A stretch of 24,615 nt of DNA from a virus, in IMG/VR virus record IMGVR_UViG_3300023284_000561, positions 1 to 24,615 of that record, one strand, 5' to 3'. The position numbers and the translations under genes were made by a program. This document shows, one piece after another, positions 12,796-20,642 of this stretch; the stretch's first letter is position 1, and each line of letters opens with the position of its first letter. The notes beneath the pieces are model-generated. The model worked only from the letters and a program-made list of their open reading frames with translations, searched no databases and was not told the DNA's origin.

Positions 12796-13448
12796 ACTAC
12801 TGTCGAGGCTCCACAGTCTGCTGCTATGGGCCGCCACTCTTCATTTATTCTTATTGCTACCAACCATGATCCAACGTCTATCTGTAGAATTTCTGTAAAT
12901 CTATTTGTAATAGTAATAATTTCTCCGCTGAATTCTAATCCTCCCGTTCCTGTAGCTGGTTGTTGGAAAACTTTAAGGTTGGCTGTAGACGGATTAGAAG
13001 CAGCATCAGTTGCCCCTAATAAATTTGCTTGCAAAATCCCCTCTTTAACTTGAATTTCAGAAGGGGCATCAGCAATCCAAAATCCAAATTTTGTTTTAGT
13101 TACTAAAATCCAATCCTCTAAAATCTCATTTGTAGATAAGTTATAAACTTTTTGAGTAAATGGGGTTATCGGTACTAAAGTTCCATCCAGAGTCAATCTA
13201 TAAATTGCAGCAATAGCATTACCGGGGGTGTCTCCTTCCCCAGCAACACCAGCAGTGCCTACTCTTGTTAAAGCGGGTATTCCTCCACTAGGAGGTAAGG
13301 CAATATAAACATCTGGAGATTGTATATCGTCTTCAATCTCGGAAGATGGGATTTGAGATGGAGCATTATTTCTCTTATCCCTAGCACTACGAACTAGGTC
13401 ATCTAGGATTCGTTTATCGGCTTCCGTAGGGATAAATGCTCTGACCAT
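12792..13448 (-). CDS. putative tail or fibre structural protein
   Basis: A 218-residue protein. An N-terminal charged helix (TEADKRILDDLVRSARDKRN) is followed by a beta-rich domain: DVYIALPPSGGIPALTRVGT, AAIYRLTLDGTLVPI, VYNLSTNEILEDWILVTKTK and GFWIADAP. The C-terminal end has a Gly-rich linker (QPATGTGGLEFSG) and a final strand pair ending in WLVAIRINEEWRPIAADCG. This beta-rich build with a helical head suits a virion protein. Its start shares a base with the upstream stop (TAATG). No name can be supported. Confidence 0.6.
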   Translation of the reverse strand: MVRAFIPTEADKRILDDLVRSARDKRNNAPSQIPSSEIEDDIQSPDVYIALPPSGGIPALTRVGTAGVAGEGDTPGNAIAAIYRLTLDGTLVPITPFTQKVYNLSTNEILEDWILVTKTKFGFWIADAPSEIQVKEGILQANLLGATDAASNPSTANLKVFQQPATGTGGLEFSGEIITITNRFTEILQIDVGSWLVAIRINEEWRPIAADCGASTVV

Positions 13449-13900
13449 TATTTAGGAATCGCGTTAAGAGTAAATTTTGCTATACCAAACTGACTTCTGA
13501 TAACCAGATTCTTGGAATCGGAAGGAGTAAATCTTACGCTGGTTGTTGGTAGGATCAACCAAGGATGCTTATCATCTTTGTGTTTGACTTCTAGTATTTT
13601 CTTTAAGGCATCTTTAGTCTGTTCTTCGGTAGGGGCTTTGTCGTTAAATGTTCCCTCATTATTTTGGATTATTAAATTGGAACACCCTTCTCCCCCATTA
13701 TCAACTAGATGGCCTAGATCAATTGGTTCCCATTCTTCACCAACTTTTTTTCGTCTGCTATAAATCTGTTCGTCCCTAGTCTTCAGGCTATAGCTAAATT
13801 GGGAAGTGATTTGATCGGGTTCTTCGTTAAAGGCTTGATAGTAAACTTGTTCTACTACAGTGAATTTATCTATTTCTGGTCGGGGGTTAGGGGTTGGCAT
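13448..13900 (-). CDS. phage structural protein of unknown function
   Basis: A 150-residue protein, mostly beta with one helix (TEEQTKDALKKILEVKHKDD, 91-110). Segments include VVEQVYYQAFNEEPDQITSQ and LILPTTSVRFTPSDSKNLVI, ending in GIAKFTLNAIPK. It starts 1 base after the stop of the preceding gene and its own stop overlaps the next start (TAATG). Position behind the tape measure suggests a distal tail or fibre part. Confidence 0.55.
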   Translation of the reverse strand: MPTPNPRPEIDKFTVVEQVYYQAFNEEPDQITSQFSYSLKTRDEQIYSRRKKVGEEWEPIDLGHLVDNGGEGCSNLIIQNNEGTFNDKAPTEEQTKDALKKILEVKHKDDKHPWLILPTTSVRFTPSDSKNLVIRSQFGIAKFTLNAIPK

Positions 13901-13901
13901 T

Positions 13902-14294
13902 TTATTTTAAGAAAGCCTCCACTAAAACTTTGACGGATGCTGTATCTGATTTTACTCTTAGATCATTACTTCCAGAGGCCACATCCGTAGCAAGTCTGAA
14001 GGTGTAGGATTCTCCCGGAAGTAAATCCATCAAGGGAAAGAAGTTGACGGTATCGTGTACTCCAACTTGCACAAAATTTCCTCCTGTAGGTTCAAGATTT
14101 TGAATTCGACACAGACCTGGAGTAGCTATTGCAGAGAGATCGACATTAACTCCCGCTGTTGTAGCTAGAATCTGTCCGGGAGTAGGTCCACCAGCAGCAC
14201 TAACATCAGCTTTGAAACTTGAGGGACGACTGATATAATCCAGACTTCCTACTTGAATTTTTAAGCTGGAATTGATTGTTGATTCGTCTACCAT
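13902..14294 (-). CDS. phage structural protein of unknown function
   Basis: A 130-residue beta-rich protein. It carries LKIQVGSLDYISRPSSFKAD, a Gly/Pro turn, ATPGLCRIQNLEPTGGNFVQ, FFPLMDLLPGESYTFRLAT and a final DTASVKVLVEAFLK. The LLPGESYTFRL block resembles small beta-sandwich proteins of phage tails. No catalytic site and no membrane segment is present. It is packed within the tail gene block. Confidence 0.55.
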   Translation of the reverse strand: MVDESTINSSLKIQVGSLDYISRPSSFKADVSAAGGPTPGQILATTAGVNVDLSAIATPGLCRIQNLEPTGGNFVQVGVHDTVNFFPLMDLLPGESYTFRLATDVASGSNDLRVKSDTASVKVLVEAFLK

Positions 14295-14304
14295 GATCTT
14301 AATC

Positions 14305-15270
14305 CTATAAATCGATAACTGTAGGAATTCCTAGCAGTAAGAAATTTGATTCTGGATAATACTCAATTCTAAAACTATGAGCCTCATCTGTCGTTCCCGT
14401 TCCTGTACCTACTGGATCAATAGGTTCTCCCTTACCATCCAGTTGAGTCCTCATAAGATTACCCCGACAATCGTGGAATCTCTGAAAGTGGAGTGGATTC
14501 AAATTGCTAACCCCGGCATCAATAATCCATTCCGTGCAATCAGAATTCCAACTACCGGATAAAACTTTAGCTCCCTCATCGATAACGTCCCTATCGAAAG
14601 TTAAGGGGTGGGTATCAAAAAAGAAAGAACGAGTATAATAGTAATTACAAGTACCATAAACTTTTCTCTCCCATTGAACATCAGAGAGTTTAACTTTTCT
14701 AGGAGAGAATCCCCATAGAGTTGCATCGTTTACGGTATCGATTATTGGAGAAAAAATAGACGCTTCCAACTTTGCCACGTTCTGTTCTATTCGGATTGTA
14801 TGACGACTCTTATCAAATTCTACTTGTGGTCCTTTAATCGGTTCAAAACTGGAATTTTGAATTACGTTACCAAATCTATCAAAAGAAATTTCTTCTGTAA
14901 ATTTTGAAAATCCCCCACTGACTTTTTGAGGTTCTAGTAAGGGGTCTTCTATAATCTCCTCTTCGCAAGTTGCTCTTCTTAATGTGCTAAATGTCTGAGT
15001 CATCTCCCAATGGAAATTAGGTTCTTTTGTTAATATGGGTTTGATGGTTGCTTCAGGAGTACAAAAAGCCCAAATATCAAGTTCTGTTCCAAAGTTCCAT
15101 TCCGATCCAATTGCCGGAACACTGGGAGTATTTAAGACAGTAAAAGGACCATCAAGTTTATTATCTGAGATAATTAAATGCTTGACTTTATAGACTCTCT
15201 CCCCACTCAGAGCACGAGTCATTGATGCAGGGTAACTTCCCGCTATGCTATCTTTAATACTGGTTGACAT
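14305..15270 (-). CDS. distal tail protein candidate
   Basis: A 321-residue protein just downstream of the tape measure gene, the usual place of a distal tail protein. It is beta-rich with strands YKVKHLIISDNKLDGPFTVL, FHWEMTQTFSTLRR and EISFDRFGNVIQN, and it carries a late GTGTGTTDEAHSFRIEYYPE linker and strand. The Gly-Thr linker matches similar linkers in the Cys-rich protein at 11995-12795. No family can be named safely from sequence alone. GGTGA lies about 10 bases before its ATG. Confidence 0.5.
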   Translation of the reverse strand: MSTSIKDSIAGSYPASMTRALSGERVYKVKHLIISDNKLDGPFTVLNTPSVPAIGSEWNFGTELDIWAFCTPEATIKPILTKEPNFHWEMTQTFSTLRRATCEEEIIEDPLLEPQKVSGGFSKFTEEISFDRFGNVIQNSSFEPIKGPQVEFDKSRHTIRIEQNVAKLEASIFSPIIDTVNDATLWGFSPRKVKLSDVQWERKVYGTCNYYYTRSFFFDTHPLTFDRDVIDEGAKVLSGSWNSDCTEWIIDAGVSNLNPLHFQRFHDCRGNLMRTQLDGKGEPIDPVGTGTGTTDEAHSFRIEYYPESNFLLLGIPTVIDL

Positions 15271-15276
15271 AAATCA

Positions 15277-17610
15277 CTAATCACCTAAATTCAACGGTAA
15301 CAATAAATCAGTTCCTTTTGCTTCTTCCAACTCTACAAGTCTTCTTAATAATTCTGTCTGTTCTTGTCTTTCTGATTTAGGTCCAGTGAATGCTTCTTGA
15401 GGACCAACAAAGTTCTCTCGTCCAATTCCTAATCTTCTCTCTTCTCTCCCAACTGCCCCTAAAGTCTGTCTTCTTTGTTGCCCTCTTTCTTCCTGTCTGC
15501 GTCTGCCAACAATTGCCCCCGCCGTAGCTCCTCCCGGTTGTTGTCTTGCTGTGAATTCTCTAGGGTTAGTTCTCTTTAAGTTTCTTTCAAAATCGGTTAA
15601 TACTCTTTCTTTTGGGGGCAATACTCTGGCTGGTTTTGCTTCTATTGTTCGCTGTTGTTTTTTCTTTTTAATAGCAGCATCAATTGCTTTTACTTGACCG
15701 AACAAATCCTTTTGAATAGTTTTTTGTTCTTTCACAGTAGCCCGAGCATTTTTCAGACTTGCTCTATCATCCGCACTAAGAGTTAAAAATTCTCCTCCGA
15801 ATCCAACTTTCTTTTCAATCTTTAAGACTTCTCTTTCACTCTTGAATCTAATACTAATTGAATTATCCAAATTACGATTTATTGAAGTTCTGGTTTTTTC
15901 TAAATCACTTAAACTTTTCGTGCTATCGATTTGGCTTTTTGTGGACTCTAATAAATTTTCCATTAGCTTATTAAGAAGTTCAACTTGAGGAGCAGAATCT
16001 CTAACAGCCTTACCAAAAATTCCAATCGCATCTGCAATAGCAAAAATGATTGCTACTGCCCCAATAACAAGTAGTCCCTTCAGGGCTAAACCAAAACCAA
16101 CTACACTTGTTTTAGCAAATACAAAAGCTGTAGACATTAACTTAACTGCCCCAGTAATTGCAACAACCGATTGGGCTAGAGTCCCAAAAAGAATAAGTAA
16201 AGGACCAATAGCAGCAGCTATACCAGCAGCAATCAAAATCCATTTCTTAGTTGTAGCGTTTAGTTCAGTCCATTTCGTTGCCGTATCAGCAACAAATTTA
16301 GCAAACTCTTTGAACGCGGGAACCAAAGTTTGACCAATTGAAATAGCAGCAACAACGATTTGATTTTTAACCTTTTTCATTTGGTTAGCAAAAGACTTCA
16401 TTTGTTTGTCGGCTACAGTTTCTGTTGTTCCTCCCGCATCTCTTAAATCTTTTTCATATTGTCTGATCGCCTTACTTGTTCCGAGCAGGGGAAGGATAAC
16501 TCCTTGAACTCTAGCCTCAAATCCTAATGCTGTTAATGTTGCTGCTTTTTGTTGGTCGGACATTCCGGTAAGAGCTTCTTCTAAGTTCCCAATAATGTCT
16601 GCCATATTTCTCATCTTGCCTGTAGAATCAAATACGGTAAATCCAAATTCTTCAAACGCTTCCTGATTATCCTGAGAGGCTTTAGAAAGTAATCGGATCA
16701 TTCTGTCCAAAGCATTGCCCGCAAGTTGGGCTTTGATACCTTGATCGGCTAAGGCTGCGAGAACAGCTACACCTTCTTCAATATCCTTATTAAAGGACTT
16801 TAATGCTGCTCCTGCTTTACTCGTTAAGGCTATTGAGAATTGTTCTACGCTCGCGTTGGCAAGAGTATTAGCCTTTACCAAAACATCAGCAACTCTAGTC
16901 ATGTTCGTTAGACTGACTTGAGCATCCTTAGAAGCTAATCCTAAAGCTGATTGAGCATCAGTTAAGAGATCGGTTGCTTGAGCCATATCAAAGGCTCCAG
17001 CAGTTGCGAACTTGGTGACTAGAGGTAATGCAGCAATCGATCTTTCAGCATCAAAACCCGCACTAGCTAGGAAGAAGAAACTGCGGGCTAATTCCGCTGG
17101 ACCTTGAGCAGATTCTTTAGATAAAGATAAAGCGGCTTCCCTCATTTCTTCAGTTTGAGCTACCGTCACTTTCATAATTGAAGTTGATTCAGTCATTGCC
17201 TGATCAAAACTAGCAAAGGCTTTAATCGATGCTGCTCCCATAAGGACTAAGGGTGCTGTCAATCTAAGCGAAATACTTCTACCTAAAGCAGTTGCACTTT
17301 TCCCCATAGTCTTCATCTTGGTTGAAACAGATTGTATTTTTGCTCCAACACTAGCTAATGCGATTTTTGTTTTTTGGGAAAATTTATTGACTGCTACGAT
17401 AGACTGGTCGTACGGTTTTTTAAGAATTCCACCACTAGCAACACTTCTCTCTACAGATTTAATTTTAGTAGCAACACTAGCCAAAGCTGTATTTGTTTTC
17501 TGTTGGAATTTTTTAGCTCCTGTAATAGCCTTATCGTAAGTTTTCCGAAGAAGAGAACCATCACCCCCTAGCTTTACGATTAAAGGTTGTATTGCCGATC
17601 CAAGAGCCAT
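15277..17610 (-). CDS. tail tape measure protein
   Basis: A 777-residue protein of the TP901 tape measure family. It fixes tail length and passes into the host during DNA entry. Residues 128-400 fit the family core: SIKAFASFDQAMTESTSIMK, ESAQGPAELARSFFFLASAG, ATDLLTDAQSALGL, DQGIKAQLAGNALDRMIRLL, then ALTGMSDQQKAATLTALGFE. Hydrophobic stretches at about 457-485 and 503-532 are typical of these proteins. Residues 20-60 and 62-103 are two similar 42-residue units (both with KFxQKT and ALASVxxKIxSV). Its ATG overlaps the chaperone stop (TAATG). At about 0.15 nm per residue the tail would be near 117 nm. Its C-terminal part (680-777) is basic and Arg/Gln-rich. Confidence 0.93.
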   Translation of the reverse strand: MALGSAIQPLIVKLGGDGSLLRKTYDKAITGAKKFQQKTNTALASVATKIKSVERSVASGGILKKPYDQSIVAVNKFSQKTKIALASVGAKIQSVSTKMKTMGKSATALGRSISLRLTAPLVLMGAASIKAFASFDQAMTESTSIMKVTVAQTEEMREAALSLSKESAQGPAELARSFFFLASAGFDAERSIAALPLVTKFATAGAFDMAQATDLLTDAQSALGLASKDAQVSLTNMTRVADVLVKANTLANASVEQFSIALTSKAGAALKSFNKDIEEGVAVLAALADQGIKAQLAGNALDRMIRLLSKASQDNQEAFEEFGFTVFDSTGKMRNMADIIGNLEEALTGMSDQQKAATLTALGFEARVQGVILPLLGTSKAIRQYEKDLRDAGGTTETVADKQMKSFANQMKKVKNQIVVAAISIGQTLVPAFKEFAKFVADTATKWTELNATTKKWILIAAGIAAAIGPLLILFGTLAQSVVAITGAVKLMSTAFVFAKTSVVGFGLALKGLLVIGAVAIIFAIADAIGIFGKAVRDSAPQVELLNKLMENLLESTKSQIDSTKSLSDLEKTRTSINRNLDNSISIRFKSEREVLKIEKKVGFGGEFLTLSADDRASLKNARATVKEQKTIQKDLFGQVKAIDAAIKKKKQQRTIEAKPARVLPPKERVLTDFERNLKRTNPREFTARQQPGGATAGAIVGRRRQEERGQQRRQTLGAVGREERRLGIGRENFVGPQEAFTGPKSERQEQTELLRRLVELEEAKGTDLLLPLNLGD

Positions 17611-17948
17611 TATTTATTTTCCGCTTTAGTCATTTTAGGTTTAACACTGTGGGCTTCTAAATATCCTCCCCATCGGGATTTAGCGACTGCTGTTCTTTCT
17701 TCTACTGAGAGCTTAGGTTCTTTCTTTTTTTCTCCCTCAAAGATTATCATTTGATGTTCCATCATAATTTTATTTGCGTGTTTAGCCCAACCCTGATGAA
17801 CTCTTTGGGAAACTCTGAGAAGATGGTAATCGGTTAAACTTAGCTCCTTCCATTGTTCTCTATAGAAATAAATCCATCCTAGATATTCCCGATGAGAACA
17901 TTTCTCTAAACACTCTTGTAACAACATTCCTTTTTTGTCTGCGAGCAT
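17610..17948 (-). CDS. tail assembly chaperone extension, made by -1 frameshift (lambda gpT-like)
   Basis: This frame encodes LQECLEKCSHREYLGWIYFYREQW and a basic tail. The REYLGWI(Y/E)F pattern is typical of the second tail assembly chaperone of siphophages. The ATG at 17946-17948 has no ribosome binding site, but the frame stays open upstream to the slip site at 17975, adding LVEHNYGWF. The likely product is a fusion: 173 residues of the upstream chaperone, then 121 of this frame, about 294 residues. In lambda the ratio of G to GT is set by the same arrangement, and GT recruits the tail tube to the tape measure. The stop overlaps the tape measure start. Confidence 0.8.
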   Translation of the reverse strand: MLADKKGMLLQECLEKCSHREYLGWIYFYREQWKELSLTDYHLLRVSQRVHQGWAKHANKIMMEHQMIIFEGEKKKEPKLSVEERTAVAKSRWGGYLEAHSVKPKMTKAENK

Positions 17949-17981
17949 GAACCATCCATAGTTATGCTCTACGAGTTTTTT
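17943..17981 (-). promoter_or_regulatory. programmed -1 ribosomal frameshift signal
   Basis: On the minus strand the heptamer A AAA AAC (17981-17975) lies in the zero frame as tcA-AAA-AAC, one codon before the stop of the upstream chaperone. The -1 frame after it is open into the second chaperone frame. Five bases downstream, GAGCAT (17969-17964) pairs exactly with ATGCTC (17948-17943), loop 15 bases, a plausible stimulatory stem. Confidence 0.82.
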
Positions 17982-18493
17982 GAGTTCTCTTCCCCGCTAG
18001 GTTTAACAAGTTCCCAAAGAGCTTCATAATTGTCATCGTCTTCAACCAATTTTTCAACCCAATCCCTAATTACAGTTAATTGAATTGGGGCATCATCTCT
18101 TTCAAATGCTTTTAGTAATAGGTCTCTTTCTTCGGTGACAACATCGTCTACATTACTGATCTCTTTTAATTTATCAATTAACGTAGATTGAATTCGATCA
18201 GGCCATTTCTTGATAATTTCAAGAGGGACAGGAAGTAATTCGTCAGGTTTACCTTCTACCCGTTTAATCTTTTTCAAACAATAAGAAAGAAGCCTAGTAT
18301 TAACCTCAGCAATTCCAGTAGTTGTGACTGACTGACTTCCTTGATGTAATCTGCTTGTTCTTTGAAGATCATTGTTATAGACGTTAGCAGAACCTCCGCT
18401 AGCCTCTTGTAAGATATAATCTTCCTTATCGATCTTGATAGGAATCTCTGTTAGGGTTGTAGAGAATTCCAATACTTCTACTTTGTCAGTCAT
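17969..18493 (-). CDS. tail assembly chaperone (lambda gpG-like)
   Basis: A 174-residue acidic protein placed between the tail tube and the tape measure genes, the conserved location of the first tail assembly chaperone. It contains VEVLEFSTTLTEIPIKI, a stretch LLPVPLEIIKKWPDRIQSTL (123-140 region) and an acidic C-terminal end (VEKLVEDDDNYEALWELVKP). Its last codons carry the slip heptamer, so a fraction of ribosomes make the longer fusion. Chaperones of this type coat the tape measure during tail assembly and leave before completion. No close sequence name is claimed; context plus the frameshift make the call. Confidence 0.82.
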   Translation of the reverse strand: MTDKVEVLEFSTTLTEIPIKIDKEDYILQEASGGSANVYNNDLQRTSRLHQGSQSVTTTGIAEVNTRLLSYCLKKIKRVEGKPDELLPVPLEIIKKWPDRIQSTLIDKLKEISNVDDVVTEERDLLLKAFERDDAPIQLTVIRDWVEKLVEDDDNYEALWELVKPSGEENSKNS

Positions 18494-18515
18494 TTGGTCA
18501 CTTTCTAAAGGGGGT

Positions 18516-18559
18516 TAAAAGTGGTGGAGGCTCTGAGGAGTAAAAACAGAACCCCCACC
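18516..18559 (-). terminator. strong hairpin terminator between tail tube and chaperone genes
   Basis: On the minus strand GGTGGGGGTTCTG (18559-18547) pairs with CAGAGCCTCCACC (18535-18523) over 13 pairs, two of them G-U, with an 11-base loop. It is followed by ACTTTTAA. It lies 19 bases after the tail tube stop and 30 bases before the chaperone start, and probably lowers expression of everything downstream relative to the abundant tube protein. Confidence 0.7.
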
Positions 18560-18577
18560 CATCGGGAGATAATTCAA

Positions 18578-19057
18578 TTAGTCAGTTCCTACTGACGTTT
18601 TGTAGTTGATAGGAGCTTCCGTATCGTCCGCAGGATCACGACCAATAGGCATGATAGAGATATTAGCTTCGGGCATAGAACCTTCTTCCATGGATTGAGG
18701 ATCGAAAGTTTTTAAGTACCCAAAGAAATCCCAAGTATCGCTGTTAGCAAAGTTGAGAGTAATCGCTTGCTCAACTCCGATAAGAGCAATGATCTCATCG
18801 ATAACTAAAGGATCGTAAGCAACAACAGAGGACATTTCTCTCTGTGTTCTTAACGATCTTGCTGCCGATTGTCTAAGAGCAATATTGTGTTGAGTTGTAA
18901 TGTCAATCTCATCCCCGTTATCCAAACCGAGAGGTTGAGTAGTCATCTCAAAAAAGGCAACCGTTAAATTGGCTGAGAAGGCTATCAACACTTGATAGCC
19001 ATCTTTCAATCTGGTTCCCGCAGGAGTTCCTCTAATTGACGTTGCTGGAACAGCCAT
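18578..19057 (-). CDS. major tail tube protein
   Basis: A 159-residue beta-rich protein directly before the tail chaperones, which marks the tail tube. Segments YQVLIAFSANLTVAFFEMTT, QPLGLDNGDEIDITTQHNIA and WDFFGYLKTFDPQSMEEGSM read as the tube-fold strands and the acidic loop. It forms the stacked rings through which DNA passes. GGAG lies 8 bases before the ATG. It is followed by a strong terminator, consistent with the high demand for this protein. The call rests on position, size and beta content. Confidence 0.78.
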   Translation of the reverse strand: MAVPATSIRGTPAGTRLKDGYQVLIAFSANLTVAFFEMTTQPLGLDNGDEIDITTQHNIALRQSAARSLRTQREMSSVVAYDPLVIDEIIALIGVEQAITLNFANSDTWDFFGYLKTFDPQSMEEGSMPEANISIMPIGRDPADDTEAPINYKTSVGTD

Positions 19058-19095
19058 AATTATTTCTCCGCAAAAAAGGTTAAGTGATTAAAGGT

Positions 19096-19572
19096 CTATA
19101 TAGTTTCTGTGATTGAGGCAATAGCATTTATCGTGAATAAGTTTCTGTCAGTTCTTCCACCTGTTGTTCCCTCCTTCCCCAAAGATAAAATCCCGCTAGT
19201 CCTAGTAATTGAATGGACTAAATAACTACTGGTTGCAGTTCCTGTCGTATCTGCTACCGATACAATATCCTGATTAACTACACTATCGATAGTGTCTAAA
19301 ATGTTTTTTGCTTTCTCCCATCCATTTAGGGGATCAGCATTACGGATCATAATTTGGAACCCGAAAAATTCATTCATCTCCCCGCTGTTTTGATCTCTCC
19401 CCTGTAAAACTGAAGCTGTTGTAAAAACAGAAACTATATTGTCTGGACTATCAGGATCATTTTCTATAAAAATTGGAGATGCTAAATTGTCTGTAGGTAA
19501 TGTCCCTTGATTTAGGGTGATTAACAATCTCCTAATAATTTCTGAAGGTAAATGTGAAAGGTCTCCTGACAT
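19096..19572 (-). CDS. tail terminator protein candidate
   Basis: A 158-residue protein between the neck protein and the tail tube, the place of the tail terminator that caps the tube. It starts with an amphipathic helix (LPSEIIRRLLITLNQGTL, 7-24), then strands such as SPIFIENDPDSPDNIVSVFT and FFGFQIMIRNADPLNG, a helix GWEKAKNILDTIDSVVNQ, and a final strand FTINAIASITETI. This helix-strand pattern fits gpU-type and minor capsid proteins. Its start overlaps the upstream stop (TAATG). Confidence 0.65.
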   Translation of the reverse strand: MSGDLSHLPSEIIRRLLITLNQGTLPTDNLASPIFIENDPDSPDNIVSVFTTASVLQGRDQNSGEMNEFFGFQIMIRNADPLNGWEKAKNILDTIDSVVNQDIVSVADTTGTATSSYLVHSITRTSGILSLGKEGTTGGRTDRNLFTINAIASITETI

Positions 19573-19991
19573 TAAACTTTCCTAGTGAATGCACTGGCTT
19601 TAAGATTTCCAGTATCTACAGGAACCAATTTTTGACTCGCTGCTTGTAACGCTAATCCTGCAACTAATAATCCAGTCTCCAAAACTCCAGATTTTCTATA
19701 CCCCGCCCTTACGATATTTACAAGTTGGCTTCTCATTTCTCTCGCGGGAGTCTCTAAAAACTTAGGTTGTGCTCTACCTTGAGGATCCCAATACTTTCCT
19801 TTCTTAGTCCCCCCTCTTCTTTGTTGCCCTTTTAATTTCATCCCTATTTTTTCATGTACTGGTAAAGCATAATTGGCTGTATACCCTACAATTATCTCAA
19901 CGTCATCTTTTTGTAATGATTTTCTTTCTAACCGAAGAATTGTTTTGATGAGTTTATCAACTCCAATAATTGACCCTTTTTGAACTGCCAT
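19572..19991 (-). CDS. HK97-gp10-like neck or tail completion protein
   Basis: A 139-residue basic protein with the HK97-gp10 layout. An N-terminal helix (KLIKTILRLERKSLQ) leads into VEIIVGYTANYALPVHEKIG, then a basic loop, the core block RAQPKFLETPAREMRSQL, a helix YRKSGVLETGLLVAGLALQA, and the signature PVDTGNLKASAF at the C-terminus. The PVDTGNLKxS motif is diagnostic. Such proteins join the head connector to the tail. GGGGGAG precedes the ATG. Confidence 0.82.
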   Translation of the reverse strand: MAVQKGSIIGVDKLIKTILRLERKSLQKDDVEIIVGYTANYALPVHEKIGMKLKGQQRRGGTKKGKYWDPQGRAQPKFLETPAREMRSQLVNIVRAGYRKSGVLETGLLVAGLALQAASQKLVPVDTGNLKASAFTRKV

Positions 19992-19992
19992 G

Positions 19993-20406
19993 TTAACTCC
20001 CCCTTATCGGTTCTGCCGACCCTTCATAAACTCCATGAAAGATTGCTCCCCCAGTGAGAGTAAATTTATATTCGATTCTGTAACGATTTTCTCCAACTGG
20101 AAAATTACTTCCTGCTATGTCGTCTAGAAAGTTGAATCCCGTAGAGTCCTTAGTCCAAAGTACATTAGTTGTAACTGGGGTATCCAAGATAACGGTAGAG
20201 ATTGTTGGATTGGTTGTAACTGGAGTATCCGGGGTAGAACCATCAAGATCAAAAATCTTTCTTTCAATTGCACTAACATCTGCCTGCTTGATAAAGTTTC
20301 CTTCCCCATCTACGCCCGTAGCCGCACCCGTACCATTCCTAGCAGTAACTCTACCCAAACAGGTAGCATCTCCATCTTCATTCCAATTAACTGGGAATGT
20401 ATTCAT
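19993..20406 (-). CDS. phage structural protein of unknown function
   Basis: A 137-residue protein. The ATG at 20404-20406 shares a base with the preceding stop (TAATG); an upstream TTG is less likely. It is beta-rich: CLGRVTARNGTGAATG, SAIERKIFDLDGSTPDTPVT, VLWTKDSTGFNFLDD, and a final RYRIEYKFTLTGGAIFHGVY. The final block is a repeated pattern in virion-associated proteins, as far as I recall. Its place before the neck protein could suggest a head closure role, but the sequence does not show the fold. Confidence 0.55.
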   Translation of the reverse strand: MNTFPVNWNEDGDATCLGRVTARNGTGAATGVDGEGNFIKQADVSAIERKIFDLDGSTPDTPVTTNPTISTVILDTPVTTNVLWTKDSTGFNFLDDIAGSNFPVGENRYRIEYKFTLTGGAIFHGVYEGSAEPIRGS

Positions 20407-20642
20407 TAACAATCTCTTTGGGCTTGTTGAAATCCTGGATTAAAAACTTCACCTTGTTTATATTCAGGTTTGTAATTTTGACCTTGTTTGAATTCTGGTT
20501 TATAGATTTGGGCTTGAATCATTTTCCCCGGACCAACATCAACCAATGTAGAAATCAAATAACCCATCGTGGGAATAAATTTAGTACCGATAGAAAAAGT
20601 TCCATTGGAATAACCCATAGTGACGATAGATCGGATAGACAT
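20406..20642 (-). CDS. small protein with Tyr-Lys-Pro-Glu repeats
   Basis: A 78-residue protein. The first 40 residues are hydrophobic to mixed (VTMGYSNGTFSIGTKFIPTM, GYLISTLVDVGPG). The C-terminal half is three degenerate 10-residue repeats: IYKPEFKQGQ, NYKPEYKQGE, VFNPGFQQAQ. Repeats of this kind are probably extended and could bind another virion protein. Both ends overlap neighbours by TAATG-type junctions. Function unknown. Confidence 0.55.
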   Translation of the reverse strand: MSIRSIVTMGYSNGTFSIGTKFIPTMGYLISTLVDVGPGKMIQAQIYKPEFKQGQNYKPEYKQGEVFNPGFQQAQRDC

